From Paenibacillus_AB hodogayensis (lineage in GTDB: Bacteria > Bacillota > Bacilli > Paenibacillales > NBRC-103111), in the NCBI RefSeq assembly GCF_039536325.1, contig NZ_BAAAYO010000008.1, positions 434,001 through 498,000 on the forward strand: 64,000 nt of DNA. Reading direction: 5' to 3'. The position numbers were made by a program, and so were the translations under genes. A model generated the notes under the pieces. It did not search any database. It saw only the letters and a list, made by a program, of their open reading frames with translations, and was not told the DNA's origin. Each line of letters starts with the position of its first letter. The stretch's first letter is position 1. Positions 9,129-17,226 of the stretch are shown here, one piece after another.

Positions 9129-10880
9129 GTGATCCTCATTAACAGGAGCCTCGAAAAACCGAATTTCCTCGTATTTCTCGTCGATGAAGAACGATATCCT
9201 CCCGTATACGAGAATGCGGACATTCGCCGGTGGCGCGAACAACATTTAGTGACCCAGCAGCTATTGAGAGCGAACGGACTGGAATTCCACAGGCATTACA
9301 TCGGCAGCGTCGCTTGCTGTCCCAGCCGGGCTACGCTGATGACCGGGCAATATCCGTCGCTTCACGGCGTTAGCCAAACGAACGGAATCGCCAAGCAAGC
9401 GTCCGACTCCGATATGTTTTGGCTGGATCGCAACACCGTCCCTACGATGGGCGATTACTTGCGCGAAGCCGGATACGAGACGTATTACAAAGGAAAATGG
9501 CATGTCTCCTATGAAGATATCATCGTGCCGGGCACGCATGAAGGACTCTCCAGCTTTGATCCGGTAACAGGCGTACCCGATGGGAAGCAGGGATTGTACG
9601 ATCGGGCCGACCGCTTGGAAAATTTCGGCTTTTCCGGCTGGATCGGTCCCGAGCCTCACGGCAAAAACCCGCGCAACTCCGGCTCCTCGGCAGCGATCGG
9701 TTTAAGCGGCCGGGATGAAGTCTATGCGGAGGAAGTCGTCGAGCTGATCGAGGCGCTGGACCGCCGACACAACGAAAGCGACAAGAGCTCGCCCTGGCTC
9801 CTTGTCGCTTCGTTCGTCAACCCCCACGATATTGTATTGTACGGCGCTTTGACGGCTCAACTGCCGGTATTCCGGTTTCACGTGGACCCGATGCCGGAGG
9901 TGTCCCCTCCGCCGACGCTCGATGAGAATTTGCTTACGAAGCCCCGCTGCCAAGCCAGCTATCGGGATATATACCCGAAGGCGCTGCAGCCCATCGTCGA
10001 CGAGCCGTTTTACCGCAAGCTATATTACCAACTGCAAAAAAACGCCGACCGTCAAATGTACAAAGTGTTTCAAGCTCTTACCCGTTCCTCGTTTTACGAG
10101 AATACGATCGTTATTTTTACATCCGATCACGGAGATTTGCTGGGCTCCCATGGCCGTTTGCGCCAAAAATTTTATTGCGCCTACGAGGAGATGCTGCACG
10201 TTCCCTTTGTTATCCATAACCCGAAGCTATATTCTCGGCATGAGCATTTCCACTCGCTTACAAGCCATGTAGACGTGCTTCCGACTCTGCTGGGACTGGC
10301 CCGTGCGGACACCCCCGAGATACGGCGCCGGCTTCAGAGCCGGTTCAGCGAAGCTCGTCCTTTGGTCGGCCGCAATCTGGCGCCGTTTCTAGGGGAGTCG
10401 AGCTTACCTGCGGCGGCGGAGGAGCCGATTTACTTCATGACCGACGACGATGTAACCCGGGGCCAGCATCAAGTAAATCCGTTGGGTGAGCCGTATCCGT
10501 CCGTCATTCAACCGAATCACATCGAGACGGTCATCGCTCCCTTGTATCGAAACGGCAAAAAAGAGCTGTGGAAATTTTCCCGTTATTTCGATAACCCCCA
10601 GTTTTGGAGCATCCCCGGAGTCAAAGACGAAACCGGCCGTCCTATCGCCGATCGGGCTAACGGACAAAACATTTGCTGGGCGACTCAGGTCAAGACGACA
10701 CCGGACTTCGACGAATATGAACTCTATGATCTAACCGACGATCCTTTGGAGACGTGCAACCTTGCCCATCCTGCCTATGCCACCCCGTATACGGCAAGCG
10801 TGCAGGCCTGGATGATGCAGCTGATGGAGCAGCAGCGCAGCGAAAAGCGTCTGACTCCCGCCAGGCAAGGAATGATCTAA
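9129..10880 (+). CDS. Sulfatase-family hydrolase (type I, Cys-type)
   Basis: A cytoplasmic-looking sulfatase of about 583 residues with no signal peptide. Family features are present: PNFLVFLVDEE (metal-binding acids), the formylglycine motif CCPSRATLMTG with the catalytic Cys near residue 63, GKWHVS, and SDHGDLLGSHG. The Cys must be oxidised to formylglycine by a maturase that is not in this window. The frame is open back to TTG 9018, which overlaps the EamA stop, but the extra 37 residues look non-coding; GTG 9129 puts the first strand at the usual distance. No good ribosome binding site decides the start. The substrate (choline sulfate, aryl or sugar sulfate, or a phosphonate ester) is not evident. 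Confidence 0.85.
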   Translation: MILINRSLEKPNFLVFLVDEERYPPVYENADIRRWREQHLVTQQLLRANGLEFHRHYIGSVACCPSRATLMTGQYPSLHGVSQTNGIAKQASDSDMFWLDRNTVPTMGDYLREAGYETYYKGKWHVSYEDIIVPGTHEGLSSFDPVTGVPDGKQGLYDRADRLENFGFSGWIGPEPHGKNPRNSGSSAAIGLSGRDEVYAEEVVELIEALDRRHNESDKSSPWLLVASFVNPHDIVLYGALTAQLPVFRFHVDPMPEVSPPPTLDENLLTKPRCQASYRDIYPKALQPIVDEPFYRKLYYQLQKNADRQMYKVFQALTRSSFYENTIVIFTSDHGDLLGSHGRLRQKFYCAYEEMLHVPFVIHNPKLYSRHEHFHSLTSHVDVLPTLLGLARADTPEIRRRLQSRFSEARPLVGRNLAPFLGESSLPAAAEEPIYFMTDDDVTRGQHQVNPLGEPYPSVIQPNHIETVIAPLYRNGKKELWKFSRYFDNPQFWSIPGVKDETGRPIADRANGQNICWATQVKTTPDFDEYELYDLTDDPLETCNLAHPAYATPYTASVQAWMMQLMEQQRSEKRLTPARQGMI

Positions 10881-10901
10881 CTCGCGTAGCAGGCGTGCCG
10901 C

Positions 10902-11466
10902 CTAGGAATCGAAACCTGCCGCTAGCACATCGTCAAACGTAACGATGCCGACGAGTTTATCATCCGGGGTTAATACGGGAACAGCCAGCAGGCTGTATTT
11001 TTTTATGATCTCCAGAACTTCCATCCGGTCCGTTGCCGTTGATACCGATATCACCTTCGTATTCATCTCGTCCCGGATCAAGCTCTCGGCAGGCCTCCTC
11101 CTGATCCATGCGCGTCAAGAAAAAATCGGCTTCTTGGTCAGGGAGCAGTCCGAAAAAATCGGCCGCATCGTCGGACGGCAGCTCGTTCAGCATCCGGACG
11201 GCATACTCCCGCTCCAGCTCCACGATGATATGCTGCTGGATCCCCGGCTTCAGCTCGCTGAATATGTCCCCGAACTCCTCCGGGGATAGAAAGGCGTACA
11301 TGCTCAAGCGCCGGTTGTGATCCTGACTGAGGAAAAACTCGGTCTGATCGGTCGGATGCATCGCCAAAAAGTCTTTGCGAAAAGCATCTTTCCTCCCCTC
11401 CTTCAACGCTTGCAGCATGTAGTACGTATATTCCTCTTTATACTTGTATTGACGCAGTTTGATCAT
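10902..11466 (-). pseudogene. Broken MgtE_N-CBS gene (magnesium transporter MgtE-like, internal deletion)
   Basis: Residues 1-125 (MIKLRQYKYKEEYTYYMLQA onward) match the MgtE intracellular N domain, with ELPSDDAADFFGLLPDQEAD as its hallmark. After FFLTRMDQEEA the frame shifts; one frame over, the DNA continues as a CBS domain (DEMNTKVISVSTATDRMEVL ... VGIVTFDDVLAAGFDS) and stops at 10902-10904. The first CBS domain is missing, so an internal deletion with frame change has broken the gene. The membrane domain of full MgtE is absent; either it was lost too or the gene was originally a short MgtE_N-CBS form. It lies 35 bases downstream of mgtC. Confidence 0.75.
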
Positions 11467-11501
11467 GACGCAGCCCTCCTTTGCAGCTAATATTACGTTT
11501 T

Positions 11502-12212
11502 TTATAGATGCTCCACTTCCACGCTCAGCACGTGGTCGATTTTTTTGATCGCATAATAAATTTCCGTCGTGTATTGCTTGTCGGGCACCGATAAGGTCAG
11601 CTCGATCGATTGACTGTTGTTAGCCAGATCCTTCAGCTTCATGTACCGGATTTTGAATTCCCGCTTGACCGCTTTTTCCCCTTGCCCTTTTCGTTCAATC
11701 ATCTGGATCAATTCCGTCATCCGATAGTTTGGCTCGACCACGATTTTGACAGCCACATCGCGACGGCTGAGCACTTCCGGACCTACGGCTTTAATCATAA
11801 GCGGGATCACGTTAACCGCCGCGATCAGCAGGACGACACCGGTTGCCGCCTCCATGTAAAACCCCGCCCCGATCGCAATGCCGAGAGCGGACGCCGACCA
11901 GATTAGCGCCGCCGACGTCAGCCCGGAAATAACCTCGTTGCTTCTCCGGAGAATGACACCCGCCCCGATAAAGCCTACTCCGCTAACAATTTGCGCGGCC
12001 AGCCGCATCGGGTCCATATTCGGATGATTCGTCCCTCCGAATTTGCCGAACGCGTGAATCGACACGATGGTAATCAGGCAGCTGGCTACACAGATGACCA
12101 TGCTGGGCCGCAATCCGAGCTGCTTATGCTTCATTTGTCTATCGATTCCGATCAGCATGCCGAACAGCAAGGCGAGACCGAGCTTCGTTATCATCTCCAG
12201 TTCCATCATCAT
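11502..12212 (-). CDS. mgtC: MgtC/SapB-family membrane protein
   Basis: A 236-residue membrane protein of the MgtC family, associated with growth at low Mg2+ and with control of membrane ATPases. The N-terminal half has about five hydrophobic segments with the signatures FGMLIGIDRQ, GLRPSMVIC and SGVGFIGAGVILRR; the C-terminal 90 residues form a soluble ACT-like domain. ATG 12212 is preceded by AGGAG at 8 bases, so the longer frame is not used. It is divergent from the M-box-mgtA unit. Its own leader contains a terminator hairpin at 12276-12307, which suggests control by attenuation. Confidence 0.85.
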   Translation of the reverse strand: MMMELEMITKLGLALLFGMLIGIDRQMKHKQLGLRPSMVICVASCLITIVSIHAFGKFGGTNHPNMDPMRLAAQIVSGVGFIGAGVILRRSNEVISGLTSAALIWSASALGIAIGAGFYMEAATGVVLLIAAVNVIPLMIKAVGPEVLSRRDVAVKIVVEPNYRMTELIQMIERKGQGEKAVKREFKIRYMKLKDLANNSQSIELTLSVPDKQYTTEIYYAIKKIDHVLSVEVEHL

Positions 12213-12275
12213 CGCAATCGCTCCTTCGCATAAAATGTTCCTCGGCGTTCCAACCCGACGCCGCTTTTTTCCAAA

Positions 12276-12307
12276 CAAAAAAAGGCTTCCCTGTAAAGAG
12301 AGCCTTT
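12276..12307 (-). terminator. Terminator hairpin in the mgtC leader (possible attenuator)
   Basis: On the minus strand AAAGGCT ... AGCCTTT closes a short stem followed by seven or more Ts, 64 bases before the mgtC start. No gene lies upstream of it on this strand, so what it ends is a leader RNA. Confidence 0.65.
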
Positions 12308-12638
12308 GGCTTCATTCCGACAACCGCCGATCCGCAAGTCAAATAAACGCGCCCGAACGCACCCGTCCCCTTAAGCGGGAGCGATGCTTTTTCCAGCACG
12401 AAGGACACGGAAGCAGCAACCGTACAGAAGAGGGTCTCTTTGCCGTATAATCGTGTTCGATATGCGCGTTGTTTAAACTTCGACTGCTGTCCATGCTTCC
12501 GTTCCCCCCTTTGCAGCATAAAGCCCCGCAACCATCTGTCGATGCGGCCGGGCCGTTCTTATCCGTTTTCGATCACAAGGTGGAGTTTATCCTGTAGACG
12601 CTCCGGTTGTCAATAGGCTCCATCCAGCAAATTTCCTG
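12308..12638. other. Gene-free stretch between the mgtC leader and the M-box promoter
   Basis: No reading frame here has a convincing start and family match on either strand. On the minus strand it would be transcribed as the mgtC leader. I did not recognise a known riboswitch consensus in it. Confidence 0.5.
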
Positions 12639-12667
12639 TTGACAAATGAAAAACCAAAGTTTACGAT
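12639..12667 (+). promoter_or_regulatory. SigA-type promoter of the M-box/mgtA transcript
   Basis: A perfect TTGACA (12639-12644), a 17-base spacer and TACGAT (12662-12667), ending about 20 bases before the riboswitch core. Confidence 0.65.
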
Positions 12668-12683
12668 GGCAGAGGAATTGAAT

Positions 12684-12848
12684 ACGTCCTCGTTAGGTGA
12701 GGCTCCTATACGAACATAGGCCACTGCCCAGAACTATCGAAAGATACCCATGGGTAGAACAGGGATTGCCGGATTAAGGCTTTTCATAAGGTGGCTAAGA
12801 GAACTGGTTCTCTTTACGTTGTATAGTGCCAAAGCTCGACTAGGGGGA
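12684..12848 (+). promoter_or_regulatory. M-box (ykoK) magnesium riboswitch
   Basis: The conserved blocks of the M-box occur in order: CGTTAGGTGAGGCTCCTATA (from 12691), CCACTGCCCAGAAC, a stem capped by CGAAAG, CCATGGGTAGAACAGG, a hairpin around GAGAACTGGTTCTC, and AGTGCCAAAGCTC (about 12825-12837). A T-rich terminator follows at 12878. Known M-boxes bind Mg2+, form a terminator at high Mg2+ and shut off Mg2+ transporter genes. Here the target is the mgtA-type ATPase at 13204. Confidence 0.92.
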
Positions 12849-12877
12849 AACGAAAGTGTTTTTTTTGCGCGCTTTTT

Positions 12878-12906
12878 TAACCCTCTAGCTTGCTGGAGGG
12901 TTTTTC
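12878..12906 (+). terminator. Terminator of the M-box expression platform
   Basis: AACCCTC ... GAGGGTT (12879-12901) with a short loop, followed by TTTTT. It lies 30 bases after the M-box core, as expected for transcriptional control. Confidence 0.8.
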
Positions 12907-12950
12907 TGTTTTCCATGTTTCCATTTCATTTTGCAAAGGGGGAATGCCGC

Positions 12951-13100
12951 GTGGACAGCAGCAGTCCGAGTTGTACGCATCATCAGGTCAATCGATTAAC
13001 CATCAATCCGCACAGAGGGAGAACCGCCTTCCCGCTGCTCTACGGTCACGGCCTTACTGGATTCCCTGCGAAAAAAACGACTTCCGCCGGGTTTATTTAA
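12951..13100 (+). CDS. Possible 49-codon leader ORF between the two terminators
   Basis: A GTG start at 12951 preceded by GGGGG at 8 bases opens a 49-codon frame (begins MDSSSPSCTHHQVNRL). It sits in the transcribed leader between the M-box terminator and a second terminator, where a translated leader peptide could influence readthrough. A second overlapping frame from ATG 12943 is equally open. No family is recognised, and this may be chance. Confidence 0.2.
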   Translation: MDSSSPSCTHHQVNRLTINPHRGRTAFPLLYGHGLTGFPAKKTTSAGFI

Positions 13101-13143
13101 GTATGTGCTGCTGACGTAACGGGCGCATCGGACGGTTCTATTC

Positions 13144-13177
13144 AAGCTCTCTCTGGTATCCGGGGAGAGCTTTTTTG
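13144..13177 (+). terminator. Second terminator upstream of the mgtA-type gene
   Basis: AAGCTCTC (13144-13151) pairs perfectly with GAGAGCTT (13165-13172), followed by six Ts. It lies 27 bases before the ATPase start, so any transcript reaching the gene must pass two terminators. Confidence 0.75.
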
Positions 13178-13203
13178 GCATTGCATTCGAAGGAGGCATT
13201 ACG

Positions 13204-15846
13204 ATGAACAACGCAACGAAAGAAAAAGAAAAATGGACCAAAGACATTGCCGAACGTCTCATCGAAGTATCCCAGTACGCTCAAGAGGATGTCTTGGACG
13301 ATCTCGGCACCCGGCGTCAAGGGCTGTCCGCCGCAGAGGCGAAGAAGCGCTTGGAGCAGTACGGAAGCAACCAGATTGCCCACGATAAAACGCCGGCCTG
13401 GTACGTACAGCTGCTGTCCTGCTTCAAAAACCCGTTTATTCTCATATTGCTGTTCCTGGCCGGCTTCTCCTACTTCATGGACGACGATGTGGAGGCCGTC
13501 ATGATTATATCGATTATGGTTTCCGTGAGCGTCATAATCACATTCACCCAAGAATTCCGTTCATCGCGGACCGCGGAGAAGCTAAAGGCGATGGTCAAAA
13601 CAACGTCGACCGTCAGCCGCGATTCGGAAAGGATGGAGATCGATATGGAGCAGCTGGTTCCGGGAGATCTGATCCATTTGTCGGCTGGCGATGTGGTTCC
13701 GGCCGACGTCAGGCTGCTTGCGTCCAAAGATTTGTACGTGGGCGAATCGGCCCTGACGGGCGAAGCGATGCCGGTCGAGAAGATCGACACGGTTCCGCGC
13801 GGGGAACACAAATCCGTTCGCAAACATCACAGACCGGTGAACGCGCTCGAATTGAATAACATGTGCTATATGGGCACCAACGTCATCAGCGGTTCGGCCA
13901 CGGCGGTCGTCGTCGCGACCGGCTCGCGGACTTATTTCGGCTCTATGGCCCGTTCGCTGGTCGGAAAGCCGCCTCTTACGAGCTTCGATAAAGGCGTCAA
14001 AAGCATTACGTTCGTGCTGATCCGCTTTATGCTCGTGATGGTCCCGATCATTTTTTTCCTCAACGGCTTTACGAAAGGCGACTGGTGGGAAGCTCTCCTG
14101 TTCGGCTTGTCTGTAGCGGTCGGCTTGACGCCGGAAATGCTCCCCGTTATCGTCGCCGGCAACCTGGCCAAAGGGGCGGCCGTAATGACCCGCAACAAGG
14201 TCGTCGTCAAAAGGCTCAACGCGATCCAGAATTTCGGGGCTATGGATATTTTGTGCACGGATAAGACCGGAACGTTAACCCAAGATAACATTATTTTGGC
14301 AAAACATCTCGATGTGCATGGCAAAGAAAGCCGCAAAGTGCTGGAGTACGCGTTTCTGAACAGCTACTATCAGACCGGTCTGAAAAACCTGCTTGATGTG
14401 GCCGTGCTGGAGCATGCCGGGCAAGCCTCCATTTCCGGAATCCAAGACTCGGTGACCAAAATCGATGAAATCCCGTTCGATTTCAACCGCAGACGGATGT
14501 CGATCGTTGTGGAAATCGCGGATCAGAACCATCTGCTCGTCTGCAAAGGGGCCATGGAAGAAGTGCTCGGCGTTTGCTCCTATACAACGGATCAGTTGGG
14601 AAATACGGTCCCGCTTACGGCGGAGCGCGCCCAAATCGTCCAATCGCTTGTCGGTCGGCTGAACACGGACGGTCTTCGCGTGCTTGCCGTCGCGATCAAG
14701 CAAAGCAAGGCCAAAGAGGATGCATACGGCATTCAAGATGAGAACGGACTCGTCCTTGTCGGGTATCTCGCCTTCCTCGATCCGCCAAAGGAAACGGCCA
14801 AAACCGCCATTCGAGCGCTGAAAGAAAACGGCGTGGACGTCAAGGTCATCACCGGGGATAACGAGGCGGTTACGCGCAAGGTATGCAAAGATGTCGGCAT
14901 TCAAGCGAACGACATCCTGCTTGGCCAACATATCGAGTCCTTGACGGACGCGCAGCTGGCGGAAGTAGCCGAGAGGACGACGGTATTCGCCAAGGTGAAC
15001 CCGCTGCAGAAGGCGAGAATCGTCCGCGCGCTGAAAAGCAAAGGCCACACCGTGGGCTTTATGGGGGACGGCATCAACGATGCGGTATCCTTGAAGGAAG
15101 CGGACGTAGGAATTTCCGTAGATACGGCGGTCGATATCGCCAAAGAATCCGCGGACATCATCCTGCTGGAAAAAAGCCTGATGGTTCTGGAGCAGGGCGT
15201 CGTGCAGGGACGGATTACGTTCGGGAATATGATCAAATATATGAAAATGACCGCCAGCTCCAACTTCGGCAATATGTTCAGCGTGCTGGTAGCGAGCGCC
15301 TTTATCCCGTTCCTGCCGATGCTTCCGATCCATCTGCTCATTCAAAATCTGTTTTACGATATTTCGCAGCTCTCCATCCCGTGGGACCGAATGGACAAAG
15401 AGTATTTGCGCAAACCGCAAAAATGGAACGCCAAGTCGGTCAGCCGGTTCATGGTCTTCATCGGTCCGATCAGCTCGATATTCGATATTACGACGTACGC
15501 CCTGATGTGGTATGTGTTCTCGGCCAATTCGGTCGAACACCAGACGTTGTTCCAGTCCGGCTGGTTTATTGAAGGACTGTTGTCGCAAACGCTGATCGTG
15601 CATATGATCCGTACCGAGAAAATACCGTTTATTCAAAGCAGGGCAAGCGCTCCGGTCGTTCTGCTGACAGCGGCCATAATGGCGCTCGGCGTCTATTTAC
15701 CCTTCAGCGGATTCGGGGCGAGCATCGGCCTGCAGCCGCTGCCGATGGCGTATTTCCCTTGGCTCGTCGCTACTTTGCTGGCCTATTGCGTGTTGACGCA
15801 GCTCGTCAAAAGATGGTACATCCGCAAATTCAACGATTGGCTTTAA
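13204..15846 (+). CDS. mgtA: Magnesium-translocating P-type ATPase (MgtA/MgtB type)
   Basis: An 880-residue P3B-type ATPase that imports Mg2+ at the cost of ATP. Visible features are the N-terminal cation-ATPase domain, the actuator motif SALTGEAMPVEK, the membrane motif VGLTPEMLPVIVAGNL typical of MgtA, the phosphorylation site DKTGTLTQD with Asp near residue 353, the hinge GDGINDAVSLKEADVGIS, and a C-terminal group of membrane helices. The length is normal for the family. ATG 13204 has GAAGGAGG 7-8 bases upstream. It is controlled by the M-box riboswitch about 360 bases upstream, so it should be made only when Mg2+ is scarce. Confidence 0.93.
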   Translation: MNNATKEKEKWTKDIAERLIEVSQYAQEDVLDDLGTRRQGLSAAEAKKRLEQYGSNQIAHDKTPAWYVQLLSCFKNPFILILLFLAGFSYFMDDDVEAVMIISIMVSVSVIITFTQEFRSSRTAEKLKAMVKTTSTVSRDSERMEIDMEQLVPGDLIHLSAGDVVPADVRLLASKDLYVGESALTGEAMPVEKIDTVPRGEHKSVRKHHRPVNALELNNMCYMGTNVISGSATAVVVATGSRTYFGSMARSLVGKPPLTSFDKGVKSITFVLIRFMLVMVPIIFFLNGFTKGDWWEALLFGLSVAVGLTPEMLPVIVAGNLAKGAAVMTRNKVVVKRLNAIQNFGAMDILCTDKTGTLTQDNIILAKHLDVHGKESRKVLEYAFLNSYYQTGLKNLLDVAVLEHAGQASISGIQDSVTKIDEIPFDFNRRRMSIVVEIADQNHLLVCKGAMEEVLGVCSYTTDQLGNTVPLTAERAQIVQSLVGRLNTDGLRVLAVAIKQSKAKEDAYGIQDENGLVLVGYLAFLDPPKETAKTAIRALKENGVDVKVITGDNEAVTRKVCKDVGIQANDILLGQHIESLTDAQLAEVAERTTVFAKVNPLQKARIVRALKSKGHTVGFMGDGINDAVSLKEADVGISVDTAVDIAKESADIILLEKSLMVLEQGVVQGRITFGNMIKYMKMTASSNFGNMFSVLVASAFIPFLPMLPIHLLIQNLFYDISQLSIPWDRMDKEYLRKPQKWNAKSVSRFMVFIGPISSIFDITTYALMWYVFSANSVEHQTLFQSGWFIEGLLSQTLIVHMIRTEKIPFIQSRASAPVVLLTAAIMALGVYLPFSGFGASIGLQPLPMAYFPWLVATLLAYCVLTQLVKRWYIRKFNDWL

Positions 15847-15928
15847 GAGGTGCGACAATCCACAGCATCTCGCGACCATACGGCGGCGAGGGACCCAGGC
15901 AATCCGGGAAATCGCCGCCTTCCCGCGA

Positions 15929-16474
15929 TCATCGCGATAATCTTTGCTCCCCGGATACGGCTCTGGCCGGCCGGTTGACGAGAAATATGCCGAGACCGAT
16001 ACACGCCGCTCCTCCTATAATGTAGCTGTGCAGCGATTCGCCGAGAATGGCCCATCCCCCCAGCGTTCCAAAAAAAGGAATGAGGAACAGAAATACGTTG
16101 GCCCGCTCGGCGCTCGTACGGCTCAGCACGGTAATACCAGCTTACGAATTGGGCGATCGAGCGCATCAAAATCATCCACAACAGGACGAACAGCTCCAGG
16201 CCGAGCTGCGTGGCGCTCCATTCAAAATACGGCTGCTCCACAAACGGACTGGCCAGCAGCAGCGCCGCTCCGCCGATCAGCATCTGGTATGCGGCCATGA
16301 CCCAGACGTCGAACGATTGCCCCAGCGCGCCGTCAGCAGCGTGGCGATTCCCCATGCCATGCCGGCGCCGACCGCGTAGAAGAATCCTTGCTGGAGCTGG
16401 ATTTCAAAACCTTGCGTCATCACGACCCCAACAAAACCGAGCAGTACCCCGGCCCACTGCAGGACCCGATACTC
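15929..16474 (-). pseudogene. EamA-family transporter remnant, frameshifted and truncated
   Basis: Three consecutive pieces of one EamA protein lie in different minus-strand frames: near 16350-16474 LLGFVGVVMTQGFEIQ, near 16160-16335 SFDVWVMAAYQMLIGGAALL, and 15929-16140 LSRTSAERANVFLFLIPFFG to the stop. The first half of the protein is gone; homology ends abruptly at about 16474, exactly where the LysR remnant begins on the other strand. The gene cannot make a working transporter. Confidence 0.8.
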
Positions 16475-17066
16475 ACGATTTGAGAGTGTTTCGCGCGGTC
16501 GTCCGCGAGGGCAGCATGACGAGAGCGGCGGCCTTGCTCGGCTATGTGCAGTCGAACGTAACGGCGCGCATTCAGCATAGCCTTATCACCCGGAGCTGGC
16601 CGTCATCCGGACGTTTCAGGAGGAATTGGTTCTCGTCACCGAGCCGTCCGTCCCCGATTTGCGCGAAGCTCTCGTCAAGCCGATGCTGCTGACGGGCAAA
16701 GGCTGCTACTATCGCGATAGGCTGGACCAATGGCTCCACCAGGAAAATCTCGGTCCGCTGAATATCATGGAATTCGGCACGGTGGAAGCGATTCTTCGCG
16801 GCGACGCGGGCGGACTCGGCGTATCGCTCATCACCCGTTCGGCCGACAAGGAATGGGAAGCTTCCGGCAAAATAACGTGCCACCGCATCCCCGAGCCGTT
16901 CCGCGACTCGGCGGTCAGCTTCGTGTTCCGGCGCGACCTGTTCCGGACGGACGCCTTTGCCAGCTTTACGACGCTGATCGGGCAGTCGCTCGCGGAGCCC
17001 GACCTATGCGAAACGGTCGATGGACGCGCCCGGAAGGACTGCTCCAGCCCGGGAGCGGGCTTATAA
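16467..17066 (+). pseudogene. LysR-family regulator remnant with internal deletion
   Basis: The start of a LysR helix-turn-helix is visible (HDLRVFRAVVREGSMTRAAA ... SNVTARIQ, to about 16577). The sequence then jumps in another frame to the middle of the substrate domain (HPELAVIRTFQEELVLVTEP) and runs to a normal C-terminus at 17066. About 100 residues (rest of the HTH and first part of the effector domain) are missing. It was probably the divergent regulator of the EamA gene. In 17067-17226 I see no gene, only a short minus-strand piece (VADAWFERIASFDDPDE then stop) that may be another gene tail. Confidence 0.75.
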
Positions 17067-17226
17067 GCGATGCCGGAAGGGCGCTCCCGGGTTCTGCTTC
17101 AGCTTCGTCACGCGGCTACGGTTAAGCGGCATGCTTTCGCCGCCGAACCGGCTCTATTCGTCCGGATCGTCGAACGAGGCGATCCGCTCGAACCACGCGT
17201 CGGCCACGCTCGCTGTGCATTAAGCG

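Noticed and set aside
12139..12531. 130-codon minus-strand frame across the mgtC leader
   Set aside because: Contains the terminator hairpin and overlaps mgtC in another frame; more likely untranslated leader.
12308..12560. A second M-box or c-di-AMP riboswitch upstream of mgtC
   Set aside because: The conserved blocks of these classes could not be found on the minus strand; left as an unassigned leader.
14275..15636. 453-codon minus-strand frame inside the mgtA-type gene
   Set aside because: Shadow of the ATPase reading frame.
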